From contig NZ_JASAOI010000093.1 in the NCBI RefSeq assembly GCF_029953285.1, forward strand, positions 1 to 35,183: 35,183 bases of DNA, read 5' to 3'. This DNA comes from Yinghuangia seranimata. GTDB lineage: Bacteria > Actinomycetota > Actinomycetes > Streptomycetales > Streptomycetaceae. Below the pieces are notes generated by a model. That model searched no databases and was not told the origin of the DNA. It was given only the letters and a program-made list of their open reading frames with translations. The first letter of the stretch is position 1. Each line of letters begins with the position of its first letter. Positions 15,714-25,743 of this stretch are shown piece by piece. Position numbers and translations under genes: made by a program.

Positions 15714-16041
15714 GGGCGGACGACGCGAAAGCGCAGGACGCGGCGGCGAGTTCCACGCGGCGAAGCGTGGCGCGGGGTGACGGGAGCCGCGCGGCCGACG
15801 CACTGCTGCGCCGCGCGGGTGCCAGGCCCGCACGTGCCACCGTGTGAACGCGCTCTCGGTCGGAGCCCGCGAGGGGGCCGTTCGCAGGCTGAGGGGTCGC
15901 GCCGGCGCAGTTGTGCCGTGCGGCCGTGCCTGCGCGGACTGCGTCGCGCTCGTGAGGTGCTCGTCGAACGCCCCACCCGGCCCGTCGGAACGGCCTCAGA
16001 CCGGCCAGGCACGGCGCGCGGTTGTCCCGCCCGTCAGCCCT
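15714..16041. other. Intergenic stretch without a supported gene
   Basis: This is most of the 409 bp between the VirD4-like gene and pucR. Short open frames here (for example from 15844) lack ribosome-binding sites and recognisable protein features. A weak hairpin CCACGC/GCGTGG (15753-15770) is the only structure I noticed after the upstream gene. Confidence 0.5.
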
Positions 16042-16062
16042 TTCTGCTCCAGCGAGGCAGAA
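16042..16062. promoter_or_regulatory. Inverted repeat upstream of pucR
   Basis: TTCTGC-9 nt-GCAGAA (16042-16062) lies 61 bp before the pucR start, in the likely promoter zone, next to AATAGGGAG. It could be an autoregulatory operator. No convincing -35/-10 pair is visible. Confidence 0.35.
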
Positions 16063-16122
16063 TAGGGAGACCACCACGCTCCACTTCGGCCACCTCGGGG
16101 GTCGAACCGTCGGAAGGCGGAT

Positions 16123-17721
16123 ATGCCTGCCACGCTTGACCAGCTTGTCCGGGCTCCGGCTCTGGATCTGGTGGTGCTTGCCGGGGAGGCGCACCTCGGG
16201 CGGGCCATCCGGTGGGTGCATACCAGTGAACTGGCTGATCCGACGCCGTACTTGGAGGGTGGGGAGCTCGTTCTCACGACCGGGATGAAGCTCGGGCGGT
16301 CGGCGGTGGAGCGGCGGGCTTATGTGGAGCGGTTGGCGGATGCGGGGGTCGTCGGGCTCGGGATCGGGGTCGGGCTGACGCACGCGAAGGTGCCCGCGGC
16401 GGTGGTGGAGGCCGCCGAGGAGCGGGGGCTGCCGGTGTTCGCGGTGCCGCGGCCGACGCCGTTCATCGCGATCAGCAAGATGGTGTCGTCGGCGCTGGCC
16501 GCCGACCAGTACGAGTCGGTGACGACGGGCTTCGCCGCGCAGCAGGAGCTCACGCGGGCCGTGCTGGGCCGTGAGGGCACGGCGGCGCTGATCCGGCGGT
16601 TGGCGGTGCGGCTGGACGGGTGGGCGGCGCTGTACGACCAGTCCGGGACACCCGTGCACGTCAGTCCGGCCGCGGCGCGGCCCCGGGCGGCGGCGTTGGC
16701 CGACGACGTGACGCGGTTGCGCGGGTTGTCGGCGCCCGCGTCGGCGTCGTTGCAGGGGCCGGGCCCGCAGGGGGAGCGGGTGGTGTTGCAGTCGTTGGGC
16801 GCGGACCGGCGGATCCGGGGGTTCCTGGCGGTGGGGACGGCACGGCCTGCGGCGCCGGCGGACCGGCAGATCCTGGGTTCGGCGACGTCGCTGCTGACGT
16901 TGGCCCTGGAGCAGTCGCGCGCGCTGGGCGCCGCGGAGGCGCGGATGCGGACGGCGCTGCTGCGTCTCTGGCTGGGTGCCGGCGCGGAGCCGGGGCGGGT
17001 GGCGGCGGAGCCTGGTGCCGCGTCGGCTCCGGTGGACGGTCTGGTGCGGTCGGTCGCGCAGGACCTGGGCTCGCCGTTGCCGGCGTATCCGGTGCTGGTG
17101 GCGGTCGCGCACGGGCCGGAGGTGGCGCGGACGGCGTTCGCGGAGCGGTTGGGCCAGGGCACGGGGGTGTTCGCGGCGGAGTTGGACGACGCGATGGTCG
17201 TGGTGGCGCCAGCGCGGCTGCTGCCGGACGGCGACACGGGCGCGTTCGACCGGGCCACGGCGGACCTGCCGGGCCTGGCGGTGGGCGTGTCGGGGGAGTC
17301 GGCGGGGGCGGGCGCGGAGGCGTTCCGTCAGGCGCGGCAGGCGTTCGGCGTCGGGGCACGCGCGGGGCGGGCCGTCACGGTGTACGGGCACGCGGGCGCG
17401 TCGTTGCTGCCGATGCTGGGCGACAGCGCGGTGCGGGCGTGGGCGGACGAGCTGCTGGCACCGCTGTACGCGCACGACGCGGGCGGCCGGGGCGACCTGG
17501 TCGCGTCCGTGCGGGCGTGGCTGGCGCGGCACGGCCAGTGGGACGCGGCCGCGGGCGACCTGGGCGTGCACCGGCATACGCTGCGGTACCGGATCCGCCG
17601 CGCGGAGGAGATCCTGGGCCGGCGCCTGGACGATCCCGACGCGCGGGCGGAGCTGTGGCTGGCCCTACGGGTCGCCGAACCCGAGTCGGCCGCGGCGGCG
17701 GGCCCGGACCCGGCGCAGTAG
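16123..17721 (+). CDS. PucR-family transcriptional regulator
   Basis: This 532-residue regulator has an N-terminal PucR ligand domain (about 5-125). Its features include RAIRWVHTSELADPTPYLEGGELVLTTG and a stretch ending GLPVFAVPRPTPFIAISKMVSS. A central GGDEF-like/CdaR region follows. The C-terminal helix-turn-helix (about 480-515) includes LGVHRHTLRYRIRRAEEILGRRL. PucR proteins control purine, allantoin or GABA/polyamine catabolism. The location directly upstream of the semialdehyde dehydrogenase and near gabT makes GABA or polyamine catabolism the likely regulon. The coding strand is unusually rich in G-ending codons (GCG, GGG, CGG), unlike the C-ending preference of its neighbours. The start at ATG 16123 follows a GGAAGG 12-17 nt upstream. 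Confidence 0.88.
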   Translation: MPATLDQLVRAPALDLVVLAGEAHLGRAIRWVHTSELADPTPYLEGGELVLTTGMKLGRSAVERRAYVERLADAGVVGLGIGVGLTHAKVPAAVVEAAEERGLPVFAVPRPTPFIAISKMVSSALAADQYESVTTGFAAQQELTRAVLGREGTAALIRRLAVRLDGWAALYDQSGTPVHVSPAAARPRAAALADDVTRLRGLSAPASASLQGPGPQGERVVLQSLGADRRIRGFLAVGTARPAAPADRQILGSATSLLTLALEQSRALGAAEARMRTALLRLWLGAGAEPGRVAAEPGAASAPVDGLVRSVAQDLGSPLPAYPVLVAVAHGPEVARTAFAERLGQGTGVFAAELDDAMVVVAPARLLPDGDTGAFDRATADLPGLAVGVSGESAGAGAEAFRQARQAFGVGARAGRAVTVYGHAGASLLPMLGDSAVRAWADELLAPLYAHDAGGRGDLVASVRAWLARHGQWDAAAGDLGVHRHTLRYRIRRAEEILGRRLDDPDARAELWLALRVAEPESAAAAGPDPAQ

Positions 17722-17741
17722 CGCGGGCGAGGCCGGGTGCG

Positions 17742-17762
17742 GCACCGCGTTCGCCGCGGTGC
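17742..17762 (+). terminator. Hairpin downstream of pucR
   Basis: GCACCGCG and its complement (17742-17749 with 17755-17762) close on a 5-nt loop 20 bp after the pucR stop. There is no U-tract, so termination may be weak. The next gene starts 165 bp further on. Confidence 0.4.
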
Positions 17763-17926
17763 GCCCGCCGGCCGTACGGGTGTCCCGCCCGGCGGCCATA
17801 CCTCCAACCCGTACTACCGCCCCTCGTTCTTTTGGACGGGGTGTACAAGGTCGCGCGGCGCCCGCGTGCCTACGGTGGGTCCAGCGGCGCACCCGCGTCC
17901 GCACCGCATGCGATTCAGGAGTTCCC

Positions 17927-19369
17927 GTGACCACGACTCACGCGTTCTGGCTGGCCGGTCGTCAGGAGACCGGTGAGGCGGCCTTCGACGTCACCCACTC
18001 CTACGACGGCAGCCTCGTGGGCCGGGTCAGCGTGCCGACCGACGCTCAGGTGGAGGAGGCCGTCGCCGCGGCGCACGCGGTGCGCGACGAGTTCTCCGGC
18101 CTGCCCGCGTACCGGCGTGCCGCCGCGCTGGACCACGTCGCGAAGCGGCTGGGCGAGCGGTCCGAGGAGATCGCGCGGCTGATCACCGCGGAGAACGGCA
18201 AGCCGATCAAGTGGGCGCGCGGCGAGGTCGGCCGTGCCGTGTCGGTGTTCCGCTGGGCCGCCGAGGAGGCGCGCCGGTTCAACGGCGAGGGCATGCGCCT
18301 GGACACGGACGCGGGCGGCACCGGCCGTTACGCGCTGGTCCGCCGCTTCTCGCGCGGCACCGTGCTCGGCATCGCGCCGTTCAACTTCCCGCTGAACCTG
18401 GTCGCGCACAAGGTCGCCCCGGCGATCGCGGTCGGTGCGCCGATCATCCTCAAGCCGGCCCCGGCGACGCCGCTGTCGGCGCTGGTGCTCGGCGAGATCC
18501 TGGCCGAGACGGACCTGCCGGCGGGCTCGTGGAGCGTCCTGCCGGTGCCGAACGACAAGATGCCGGCGCTGGTCCAGGACGAGCGTCTGCCGGTCATCTC
18601 GTTCACCGGTTCGGGCCCGGTCGGCTGGTCGATCATGGACTCGGTGCCGCGCAAGCACGTCACGCTGGAGCTCGGCGGCAACGCGGCGGCCGTGGTGCTC
18701 GCCGACTGGTCGTCCGACGCCGACATCGAGTGGGCGGCGACGCGGATCGCGACGTTCTCGAACTACCAGGGCGGCCAGTCCTGCATCTCGGTGCAGCGGG
18801 TCGTCGTGGACGGCTCGGTGTACGACCGCCTGGTGGAGAAGGTCATCGAGAAGGTGGCAGCGCAGGTCACCGGCGACCCGTCTGACGACACGGTCGACGT
18901 GGGCCCGCTGGTCAACGAGGACGCCGCCAAGCGCGTCCAGGCCTGGGTCGACGAGGCCGTCGCGGCCGGCGCCAAGCTGCTGGTGGGCGGCAAGCGCGAC
19001 GGCGCGTCGTACCAGCCGACGGTGCTCGCCGACGTGCCGGACACCGCGACGCTGGCCTGCGAGGAGGTCTTCGGGCCGGTCCTGACGCTGACCAAGGTCG
19101 ACGGGACCGAGGAGGCGTTCGCCGCGGCCAACGCGTCCAAGTACGGGCTCCAGGCGGGCGTCTTCACGCACGACCTGCAGACCGCGTTCCGCGCGCAGAA
19201 GGCGCTCGAGGTCGGCGGCGTGGTCATCGGCGACGTGCCGTCGTACCGCGCCGACCAGATGCCGTACGGCGGCGCCAAGCAGTCCGGTGTGGGCCGCGAG
19301 GGCGTCAAGTACGCGATGGAGGACTTCACGTACGAGCGGGTGATGGTGCTGACGGGTCTCGACCTCTGA
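17927..19369 (+). CDS. gabD: Aldehyde dehydrogenase, probable succinate-semialdehyde dehydrogenase
   Basis: This 480-residue NAD(P)-dependent aldehyde dehydrogenase has APFNFPLNL at about 150-158, general base E248 in TLELGGN, nucleophile C286 in GGQSCIS, and the C-terminal EEVFGPVL and GGAKQSGVGREG motifs. Unlike the mmsA product at 3896, it keeps the catalytic glutamate, so it releases a free acid. Its likely reaction is succinate semialdehyde to succinate after GabT, or oxidation of gamma-aminobutyraldehyde-type compounds. GQSCI and the phosphate-type loop also resemble lactaldehyde or glyceraldehyde-3-phosphate (non-phosphorylating) dehydrogenases, so substrate certainty is moderate. The GTG start has AGGAG 5 nt upstream. 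PucR lies just upstream in the same direction and a terminator follows. Confidence 0.8.
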   Translation: MTTTHAFWLAGRQETGEAAFDVTHSYDGSLVGRVSVPTDAQVEEAVAAAHAVRDEFSGLPAYRRAAALDHVAKRLGERSEEIARLITAENGKPIKWARGEVGRAVSVFRWAAEEARRFNGEGMRLDTDAGGTGRYALVRRFSRGTVLGIAPFNFPLNLVAHKVAPAIAVGAPIILKPAPATPLSALVLGEILAETDLPAGSWSVLPVPNDKMPALVQDERLPVISFTGSGPVGWSIMDSVPRKHVTLELGGNAAAVVLADWSSDADIEWAATRIATFSNYQGGQSCISVQRVVVDGSVYDRLVEKVIEKVAAQVTGDPSDDTVDVGPLVNEDAAKRVQAWVDEAVAAGAKLLVGGKRDGASYQPTVLADVPDTATLACEEVFGPVLTLTKVDGTEEAFAAANASKYGLQAGVFTHDLQTAFRAQKALEVGGVVIGDVPSYRADQMPYGGAKQSGVGREGVKYAMEDFTYERVMVLTGLDL

Positions 19370-19399
19370 CGAGGAGCTTCTGAGACCGTCCCTTAGACG

Positions 19400-19438
19400 A
19401 CGGGCCCGGCGACCTGGGGTGGGTTGCGCCGGGCCCGT
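19400..19438 (+). terminator. Terminator after the semialdehyde dehydrogenase
   Basis: Perfect 12-bp arms (19400-19411 with 19427-19438) with a 15-nt loop are followed by TCGCTTT, 30 bp after the stop codon. Confidence 0.7.
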
Positions 19439-19472
19439 TCGCTTTGTCCGGGGGCGGGGCGGGGGTGACCTT

Positions 19473-19516
19473 GGTCCGGTACGGGTAGGTACGGTCCGGT
19501 AACACCGGCCGGTAAC
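19473..19516. promoter_or_regulatory. Repeated CCGGTA elements upstream of the acyl-CoA dehydrogenase
   Basis: GGTCCGGTA occurs at 19473-19481 and again at 19493-19501, exactly 20 bp apart. CCGGTAAC occurs at 19496-19503 and 19509-19516. The cluster lies 67-110 bp before the start, upstream of a possible -10 TACAGG. It is likely a multi-site operator, for example for a fatty-acid-responsive regulator; the protein is unknown. Confidence 0.45.
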
Positions 19517-19582
19517 GGGCGGATTCCTCCGGGGCGGGCCGGGTACAGGGTCGGGAACCCCGCACGCGAGGAGGCCACCGCT

Positions 19583-21493
19583 ATGCCCCCTGTCACCGAA
19601 CGTGAGGCGCGCAAAGTCGCCGAAGAGGCCCGCGAAAGCGAGTGGCGAAAGCCCAGCTTCGCCAAGGAGCTCTTCCTCGGCCGGTTCCGCCTCGACCTGA
19701 TCCACCCGCACCCCGAGCCGTCCGCCGAACAGGTGACGCGTGGCGAGGAGTTCCTCGCCGAGCTGCGGCACTTCCTGGAGACGAGGGTCGACCCGCAGCA
19801 GATCGAGCGGGAGTCCCAGATCCCGGACGAGGTGGTGCAGGGCCTGCGCGACATCGGCGCCCTCGGCATGAAGGTCGACGTGGAGTACGGCGGCCTGGGG
19901 CTGAGCCAGTACTACTACAACAAGGCCCTGGTGCTGATCGGCGCGCTGAACCCGGCGCTTGGCGCGCTGGTGTCGGCGCACCAGTCGATCGGCGTGCCGC
20001 AGCCGGTCAAGCTGTTCGGCACCGAGGAGCAGAAGCGCCAGTTCCTGCCCCGGGCGGCGCGCGGCGTGACGGCGTTCCTGCTGACCGAGCCCGACGTGGG
20101 CAGCGACCCGGCGCGCCTGGCGACCAGCGCGGTGCCGACCGCGGACGGCAGCGCATACGTGCTGGACGGCGTGAAGCTGTGGACGACCAACGGCGTCGTG
20201 GCGGACCTCGTCGTGGTGATGGCGCGCGTGCCGAAGTCGGAGGGCCACAAGGGCGGCATCACGGCGTTCGTGGTGCAGGCCGACGCGCCCGGCATCACCG
20301 TCGAGAACCGCAACGCGTTCATGGGGCTGCGCGGTATCGAGAACGGCGTCACCCGCTTCCACCAGGTGCGCGTGCCCGCGGAGAACCGCATCGGGCCCGA
20401 GGGCTCCGGCCTGAAGATCGCGCTGACCACGCTCAACACCGGCCGCCTGTCGCTGCCCGCGATGTGCGCCGGCGGCGCCAAGTGGTCGCTGAAGGTGGCC
20501 CGCGAGTGGTCGGCGGAGCGCGAGCAGTGGGGCCGCCCGATCGCGGGCCACGAGGCCATCGCCGGGAAGATCGCGTTCATCGCCGCGACCGCGTTCGCCC
20601 TCGAGGCCGTCCTCGACCTGACCGGCCTCATGGCGGACGAGGACCGGCGCGACATCCGCATCGAGGCCGCCCTCGCGAAGCTGTACGGCTCCGAGAAGGG
20701 CTGGCTGGTCGCCGACGAGCTCGTGCAGATCCGCGGCGGCCGCGGCTACGAGACCGCCGAGTCGCTGGCGGCCCGCGGCGAGCGCGGCATCCCCGCCGAG
20801 CAGATGCTCCGCGATTCGCGCATCAACCGGATCTTCGAGGGCTCGACCGAGATCATGCACCTGCTGATCGCCCGCGAGGCCGTGGACGCGCACCTGGCGG
20901 TGGCCGGCGACATCATCGACCCCGACGCCGACCTCAAGGCCAAGGGCAAGGCCGCCGTGGACGCCGGCGGGTTCTACGCCAAGTGGCTGCCGAAGCTGGT
21001 CACCGGGCCCGGCCAGAAGCCCACGGCGTACCGCGAGTTCGGGTCGCTCGCCGGCCACCTGCGGTACGTCGAGCGAGCGTCGCGCAAGCTGGCCCGCTCC
21101 ACGTTCTACGGCATGGCGCGCTGGCAGGGCCGGATGGAGCACAAGCAGGGCTTCCTCGGCCGGATCGTCGACATCGGCGCCGAGCTGTTCGCGATGAGCG
21201 CGGTCTGCGTGCGCGCCGAGCAGCTGAGGCACCGCGACCCGGACCGGGGCGCGGCGGCGTACGAGCTCGCCGACCTGTTCTGCGGCCAGGCACGGGTGCG
21301 CGCCGAGGAGCTGTTCGGCCGGCTGTGGACCAACACGGACGCGCTGGACGTGAAGGTCACCCGGCAGGTGATGGACGGCCGGCACCGCTGGCTGGAGGAG
21401 GGCGTCCTGGACCCGTCCACGCCCGGCGCGTGGATCGCGGCCGCCGACCCCGGGCCGACCAAGGCCAAGAACGTCCATCGCACGGTCACCTGA
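19583..21493 (+). CDS. Acyl-CoA dehydrogenase, long form (about 636 residues)
   Basis: This FAD enzyme introduces a 2,3 double bond into an acyl-CoA and passes electrons to ETF. Core motifs are present in order: [14 protein letters not shown] (N-terminal helical domain), [13 protein letters not shown] and LWTTNG (FAD/substrate strands), then [20 protein letters not shown] and the C-terminal helical segment [13 protein letters not shown] with [20 protein letters not shown]. At about 636 residues it is longer than 380-residue short-chain enzymes and carries about 150 extra C-terminal residues, as in ACAD9/VLCAD-type actinobacterial enzymes. The start has GGAGG 9 nt upstream. It stands alone with its own repeated operator and terminator. 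Substrate chain length is unknown. Confidence 0.88.
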   Translation: MPPVTEREARKVAEEARESEWRKPSFAKELFLGRFRLDLIHPHPEPSAEQVTRGEEFLAELRHFLETRVDPQQIERESQIPDEVVQGLRDIGALGMKVDVEYGGLGLSQYYYNKALVLIGALNPALGALVSAHQSIGVPQPVKLFGTEEQKRQFLPRAARGVTAFLLTEPDVGSDPARLATSAVPTADGSAYVLDGVKLWTTNGVVADLVVVMARVPKSEGHKGGITAFVVQADAPGITVENRNAFMGLRGIENGVTRFHQVRVPAENRIGPEGSGLKIALTTLNTGRLSLPAMCAGGAKWSLKVAREWSAEREQWGRPIAGHEAIAGKIAFIAATAFALEAVLDLTGLMADEDRRDIRIEAALAKLYGSEKGWLVADELVQIRGGRGYETAESLAARGERGIPAEQMLRDSRINRIFEGSTEIMHLLIAREAVDAHLAVAGDIIDPDADLKAKGKAAVDAGGFYAKWLPKLVTGPGQKPTAYREFGSLAGHLRYVERASRKLARSTFYGMARWQGRMEHKQGFLGRIVDIGAELFAMSAVCVRAEQLRHRDPDRGAAAYELADLFCGQARVRAEELFGRLWTNTDALDVKVTRQVMDGRHRWLEEGVLDPSTPGAWIAAADPGPTKAKNVHRTVT

Positions 21494-21505
21494 CGGGGAG
21501 AGCGT

Positions 21506-21541
21506 GCCGCCCCTCCGGCGCCGTGGCGGCGGAGGGGCGGC
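21506..21541 (+). terminator. Hairpin between the acyl-CoA dehydrogenase and dxr
   Basis: Perfect 12-bp GC arms (21506-21517 with 21530-21541) enclose a 12-nt loop 13 nt after the stop. There is no U-tract. It separates the dehydrogenase from the MEP-pathway operon. Confidence 0.65.
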
Positions 21542-21569
21542 CCGTCGCACCGGAACCCCGGTCAGCCGA

Positions 21570-21581
21570 CACAATGTGTGC
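21570..21581 (+). promoter_or_regulatory. Possible leaderless -10 box of dxr
   Basis: CACAAT (21570-21575) is 6 nt from the ATG at 21582, with no ribosome-binding site nearby. The match is weaker than at other leaderless genes here. A GTG at 21576, two codons upstream, is also in frame. Confidence 0.35.
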
Positions 21582-22850
21582 ATGGACTCCCTGGCTGATC
21601 CCTACGCCCCGTTCTCCGACGGCGCCCGCCCGGCGGCCCGGCGCGACGTCGTGCTGCTCGGCTCGACCGGCTCGATCGGGACGCAGACGATCGACGTCGT
21701 CAAGGCCAACCCCGACCAGTTCCGGGTGGTCGGCATCTCGGCGGGCGGCGGCCGCGTCGACCTGCTGGCCGCGCAGGCGCTGGAGCTGGGCGTCGAGGTG
21801 GTCGCGGTGGCGCAGGCCACGGCCGCGCAGGACCTCCAGCTGGCCTTCTACGCCGAGGCCAAGCGGCGCGGGTACTCGACGGGCGACTACCAGGTGCCGC
21901 GCATACTCGCGGGCCCGGACGCGGCGACCGAGCTGGCCGCGTACCCGTGCGACGTGGTCGTCAACGGCATCACCGGGTCGATCGGCCTCGCCCCGACGCT
22001 GGCCGCGCTGCGGGCCGGCACCACGCTCGCGCTCGCGAACAAGGAGTCGCTCATCGTCGGCGGCCCGCTGGTGAAGGCCGTCGCGCGGCCCGGCCAGATC
22101 GTGCCGGTCGACTCCGAGCACTCCGCGCTGTTCCAGTGCCTGCGCGGCGGGCGCTACGACCAGGTGCGGCGTCTGGTGGTGACGGCGAGCGGCGGCCCGT
22201 TCCGCGGCCGCTCGCGCGCCGAGCTGACCGAGGTGACGCCCGCGCAGGCGATGGCGCACCCGACGTGGGACATGGGGCCGGTCATCACGATCAACTCGGC
22301 CACCCTGGTCAACAAGGGGCTCGAGGTCATCGAGGCGCACCTGCTCTACGACATCCCGTTCGAGCGGATCGACGTCGTGGTGCATCCGCAGTCGATCGTG
22401 CACTCGATGGTCGAGTTCGTCGACGGCTCCACGCTCGCCCAGGCCAGCCCGCCCGACATGCGCCTGCCGATCGCGCTCGCGCTCGGATGGCCCGACCGGG
22501 TGCCGGACGCCGCACCCGGCATGGACTGGACGAAGGCGCAGAGCTGGGAGTTCTTCCCGCTCGACAACGAGGCCTTCCCCGCGGTCGCGCTCGCGTGCGA
22601 GGCCGGTGCCACCGGCGGCACCGCGCCCGCGGTGTTCAACGCGGCGAACGAGGAGTGCGTGGACGCGTTCGTGGCCGGGAAACTTCCGTTCCTCGGGATC
22701 GTCGACACCGTGGCGCGCGTTGTCGGTGAGCATGATGTCCGCGGTACGGGGGGAACCGGCCTCACACTTGAGGACGTCCTCGACGCGGAGCTGTGGGCCA
22801 GGCACCGCGCCCGTGAACTAGTCGCCGATGTGCTGGGAGTGACCCGATGA
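21582..22850 (+). CDS. dxr: 1-deoxy-D-xylulose 5-phosphate reductoisomerase
   Basis: This 422-residue enzyme makes 2-C-methyl-D-erythritol 4-phosphate, the committed step of the MEP isoprenoid pathway and the fosmidomycin target. The NADPH-binding [12 protein letters not shown] is at about 25-36. [11 protein letters not shown], the metal/substrate acid in [46 protein letters not shown] and the [14 protein letters not shown] segment follow in the expected order. Length fits actinobacterial DXR. A protease gene overlaps its end by 4 bp (ATGA) and ispG, another MEP gene, lies 1.5 kb downstream, so the canonical cluster is intact. Confidence 0.97.
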   Translation: MDSLADPYAPFSDGARPAARRDVVLLGSTGSIGTQTIDVVKANPDQFRVVGISAGGGRVDLLAAQALELGVEVVAVAQATAAQDLQLAFYAEAKRRGYSTGDYQVPRILAGPDAATELAAYPCDVVVNGITGSIGLAPTLAALRAGTTLALANKESLIVGGPLVKAVARPGQIVPVDSEHSALFQCLRGGRYDQVRRLVVTASGGPFRGRSRAELTEVTPAQAMAHPTWDMGPVITINSATLVNKGLEVIEAHLLYDIPFERIDVVVHPQSIVHSMVEFVDGSTLAQASPPDMRLPIALALGWPDRVPDAAPGMDWTKAQSWEFFPLDNEAFPAVALACEAGATGGTAPAVFNAANEECVDAFVAGKLPFLGIVDTVARVVGEHDVRGTGGTGLTLEDVLDAELWARHRARELVADVLGVTR

Positions 22851-24148
22851 CGCTGCTCATGACCGTGCTCGGCATCGTCGTGTTCGTGATCGGACTGCTG
22901 TTCTCGATCGCGTGGCACGAGGCCGGGCACCTCGCCATGGGCAAGCTGTTCGGGGTGCGCGTCCCGCAGTACATGGTCGGCTTCGGACGGACCATCTGGT
23001 CGAAGAAGATCGGCGAGACGGAGTACGGCCTCAAGGCCGTCCCCGCGGGCGGCTACTGCCGGCTGATCGGGATGTTCCCGCCGGACGACGACGGCAAGCT
23101 CAAGGCCAAGAGCACCTCGCCGTGGCGCAGCATGATCGAGGAGGCCCGCGAGGCGTCCTACGAGGAGGTCGGGCCCGGCGACGAGACGCGGATGTTCTAC
23201 ACCCGCAAGCCGTGGCAGAAGTTCCTGATCATGTTCGCCGGCCCGGCGATGAACCTGGTGCTCGGCGTCGCGATCCTGGCGGGCGTCTGGATGGCGTACG
23301 GCGTGCCGAAGCCGTCCAACCAGGTCGGCCTGGTCGTCGACTGCGTGGTCCCGGCCACCGAGGCCGACCGCAAGTGCACCCCGCAGGACGTGCCCGCCCC
23401 GGCGGCCGCCGCGGGTCTCAAGGTCGGCGACCGCATCGTGTCGTTCAACGGCACCAAGATCACCTCGTACGGCCAGCTCCAGCCGCTGATCCGCAAGAGC
23501 ATGGGCCCGGTCGACGTCGTCGTGCAGCGCGACGGGCAGCAGGTGACCCTGCACCCGGTCCTGGTCGCGAACAAGGTGCAGAAGTTCGACTCGCACGACC
23601 AGCCGATCAAGGGCGAGTACCTCGAGACCGGCTACCTCGGCTTCTCGCCGCGCAGCGTGGTGACCCCGCTGACCGCCGGCCAGGTGACCGACGAGATGCG
23701 CTTCTACATGGACAAGTCCGTCGAGGGCCTGATGCGCATCCCGCAGAAGATCCCGGCGCTGTGGGGCGCGGCCTTCCAGGGCGAGGAGCGGGACAAGGAC
23801 TCGCCGGTCGGCATGGTCGGCGCGGCGCGCATCGGCGGCGACGTGCTGGCCGCGGACGCCCCGGCGGCGGCGCGCGTCATGACGATGCTGCAGCTGCTCG
23901 CGATGATCAACATCGGCCTGTTCCTGTTCAACATGCTGCCGCTGCTGCCGCTGGACGGCGGGCACATGGTCGGCGCGATCTGGGAGTCCGTGCGGCGCCG
24001 CATCGCCCGCGTGTTCAAGCGGCCCGACCCGGGGCCGTTCGACGTCGCCAAGCTCATGCCGGTCGCGTACGCCGTCGCCGTGGTCTTCATCGGCTTCACC
24101 GTCCTGGTGCTGATCGCCGACCTGGTCAACCCTGTGAAGGTCACCTGA
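22847..24148 (+). CDS. Site-2 intramembrane metalloprotease (M50, RseP/Rip1-like)
   Basis: This 433-residue zinc protease cleaves membrane-embedded substrates, usually anti-sigma factors, to release sigma factors. The zinc motif HEAGH (24-28) lies in the first helix. The second ligand region [12 protein letters not shown] (362-373) lies in a C-terminal helix. A PDZ domain (about 159-240) between them faces outside and carries two cysteines (C166, C177) that could form a disulfide. About four membrane segments are visible (5-25, 124-150, 345-370, 406-428). The start overlaps the dxr stop, as in the dxr-rip-ispG cluster that I recall from actinobacteria (Rip1 in mycobacteria). No anti-sigma substrate is encoded in the window. 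Confidence 0.93.
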   Translation: MTLLMTVLGIVVFVIGLLFSIAWHEAGHLAMGKLFGVRVPQYMVGFGRTIWSKKIGETEYGLKAVPAGGYCRLIGMFPPDDDGKLKAKSTSPWRSMIEEAREASYEEVGPGDETRMFYTRKPWQKFLIMFAGPAMNLVLGVAILAGVWMAYGVPKPSNQVGLVVDCVVPATEADRKCTPQDVPAPAAAAGLKVGDRIVSFNGTKITSYGQLQPLIRKSMGPVDVVVQRDGQQVTLHPVLVANKVQKFDSHDQPIKGEYLETGYLGFSPRSVVTPLTAGQVTDEMRFYMDKSVEGLMRIPQKIPALWGAAFQGEERDKDSPVGMVGAARIGGDVLAADAPAAARVMTMLQLLAMINIGLFLFNMLPLLPLDGGHMVGAIWESVRRRIARVFKRPDPGPFDVAKLMPVAYAVAVVFIGFTVLVLIADLVNPVKVT

Positions 24149-24252
24149 CGCTTCCGGCGGTCAACCGAACCGTTGTCGCCACGCTGTGTGCCGGTCCTGC
24201 AACAGAATCGCTCGGTAGAGGACACGTTTACGCACGAGCGTGGTGTGTGCCG

Positions 24253-24314
24253 TAGCGTTGGTGATCGGCTTATCCGCCGTGTCCGCCCGGTCCGCCGGTG
24301 CGGGCACGGCGGAT
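24253..24314 (+). promoter_or_regulatory. Possible ispG promoter and 5'-leader hairpin
   Basis: TAGCGT (24253-24258) is a plausible -10 box that would start a transcript near 24265. A 10-bp stem ATCCGCCGTG/CACGGCGGAT (24272-24281 with 24305-24314), extended inside by CCCG/CGGG, would then form at the 5' end, about 46 nt before the ispG start. No good -35 is visible, so the promoter part is weak. The stem is directly seen. Confidence 0.4.
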
Positions 24315-24360
24315 CGCCGAGCCGCACCGTTCGTCCGACCTACACGGGACTGAATCAGCT

Positions 24361-25518
<1,158 letters not shown>

Positions 25519-25551
25519 CGGCCGGCGGGCATCTCCGCCCGCGGCCGCCGA

Positions 25552-25580
25552 GGCCCCCGCCCGGACACCGGGCGGGGGCC
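25552..25580 (+). terminator. Terminator after ispG
   Basis: Perfect 13-bp arms (25552-25564 with 25568-25580) close on a 3-nt loop, followed by TTCGT. It ends the dxr-rip-ispG cluster. Confidence 0.8.
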
Positions 25581-25743
25581 TTCGTGCGTCGTGCACGTGC
25601 TCGTTCCAACAGCGCTCCACCCGATCGAGGGTTTTCGGGCACCCCGAGGGTGACAGTACGTTAGACCCCTTTCGCTCTCGGTGATTGATCCCGATCATCG
25701 GCCGTGGGGCGACGTGCACCGCGTCGCCGGGAGGGGGCGAGGC

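Noticed and set aside
15844-16065. Small cysteine-containing open frame upstream of pucR
   Set aside because: No ribosome-binding site, promoter or family resemblance, and it overlaps the likely pucR promoter.
17915-21583. Very long open frame on the minus strand (over 1200 codons)
   Set aside because: It is antisense to the aldehyde and acyl-CoA dehydrogenase genes, has no domain-like sequence and an arginine/aspartate/leucine-rich composition. Such frames arise from high-GC codon use on the other strand.
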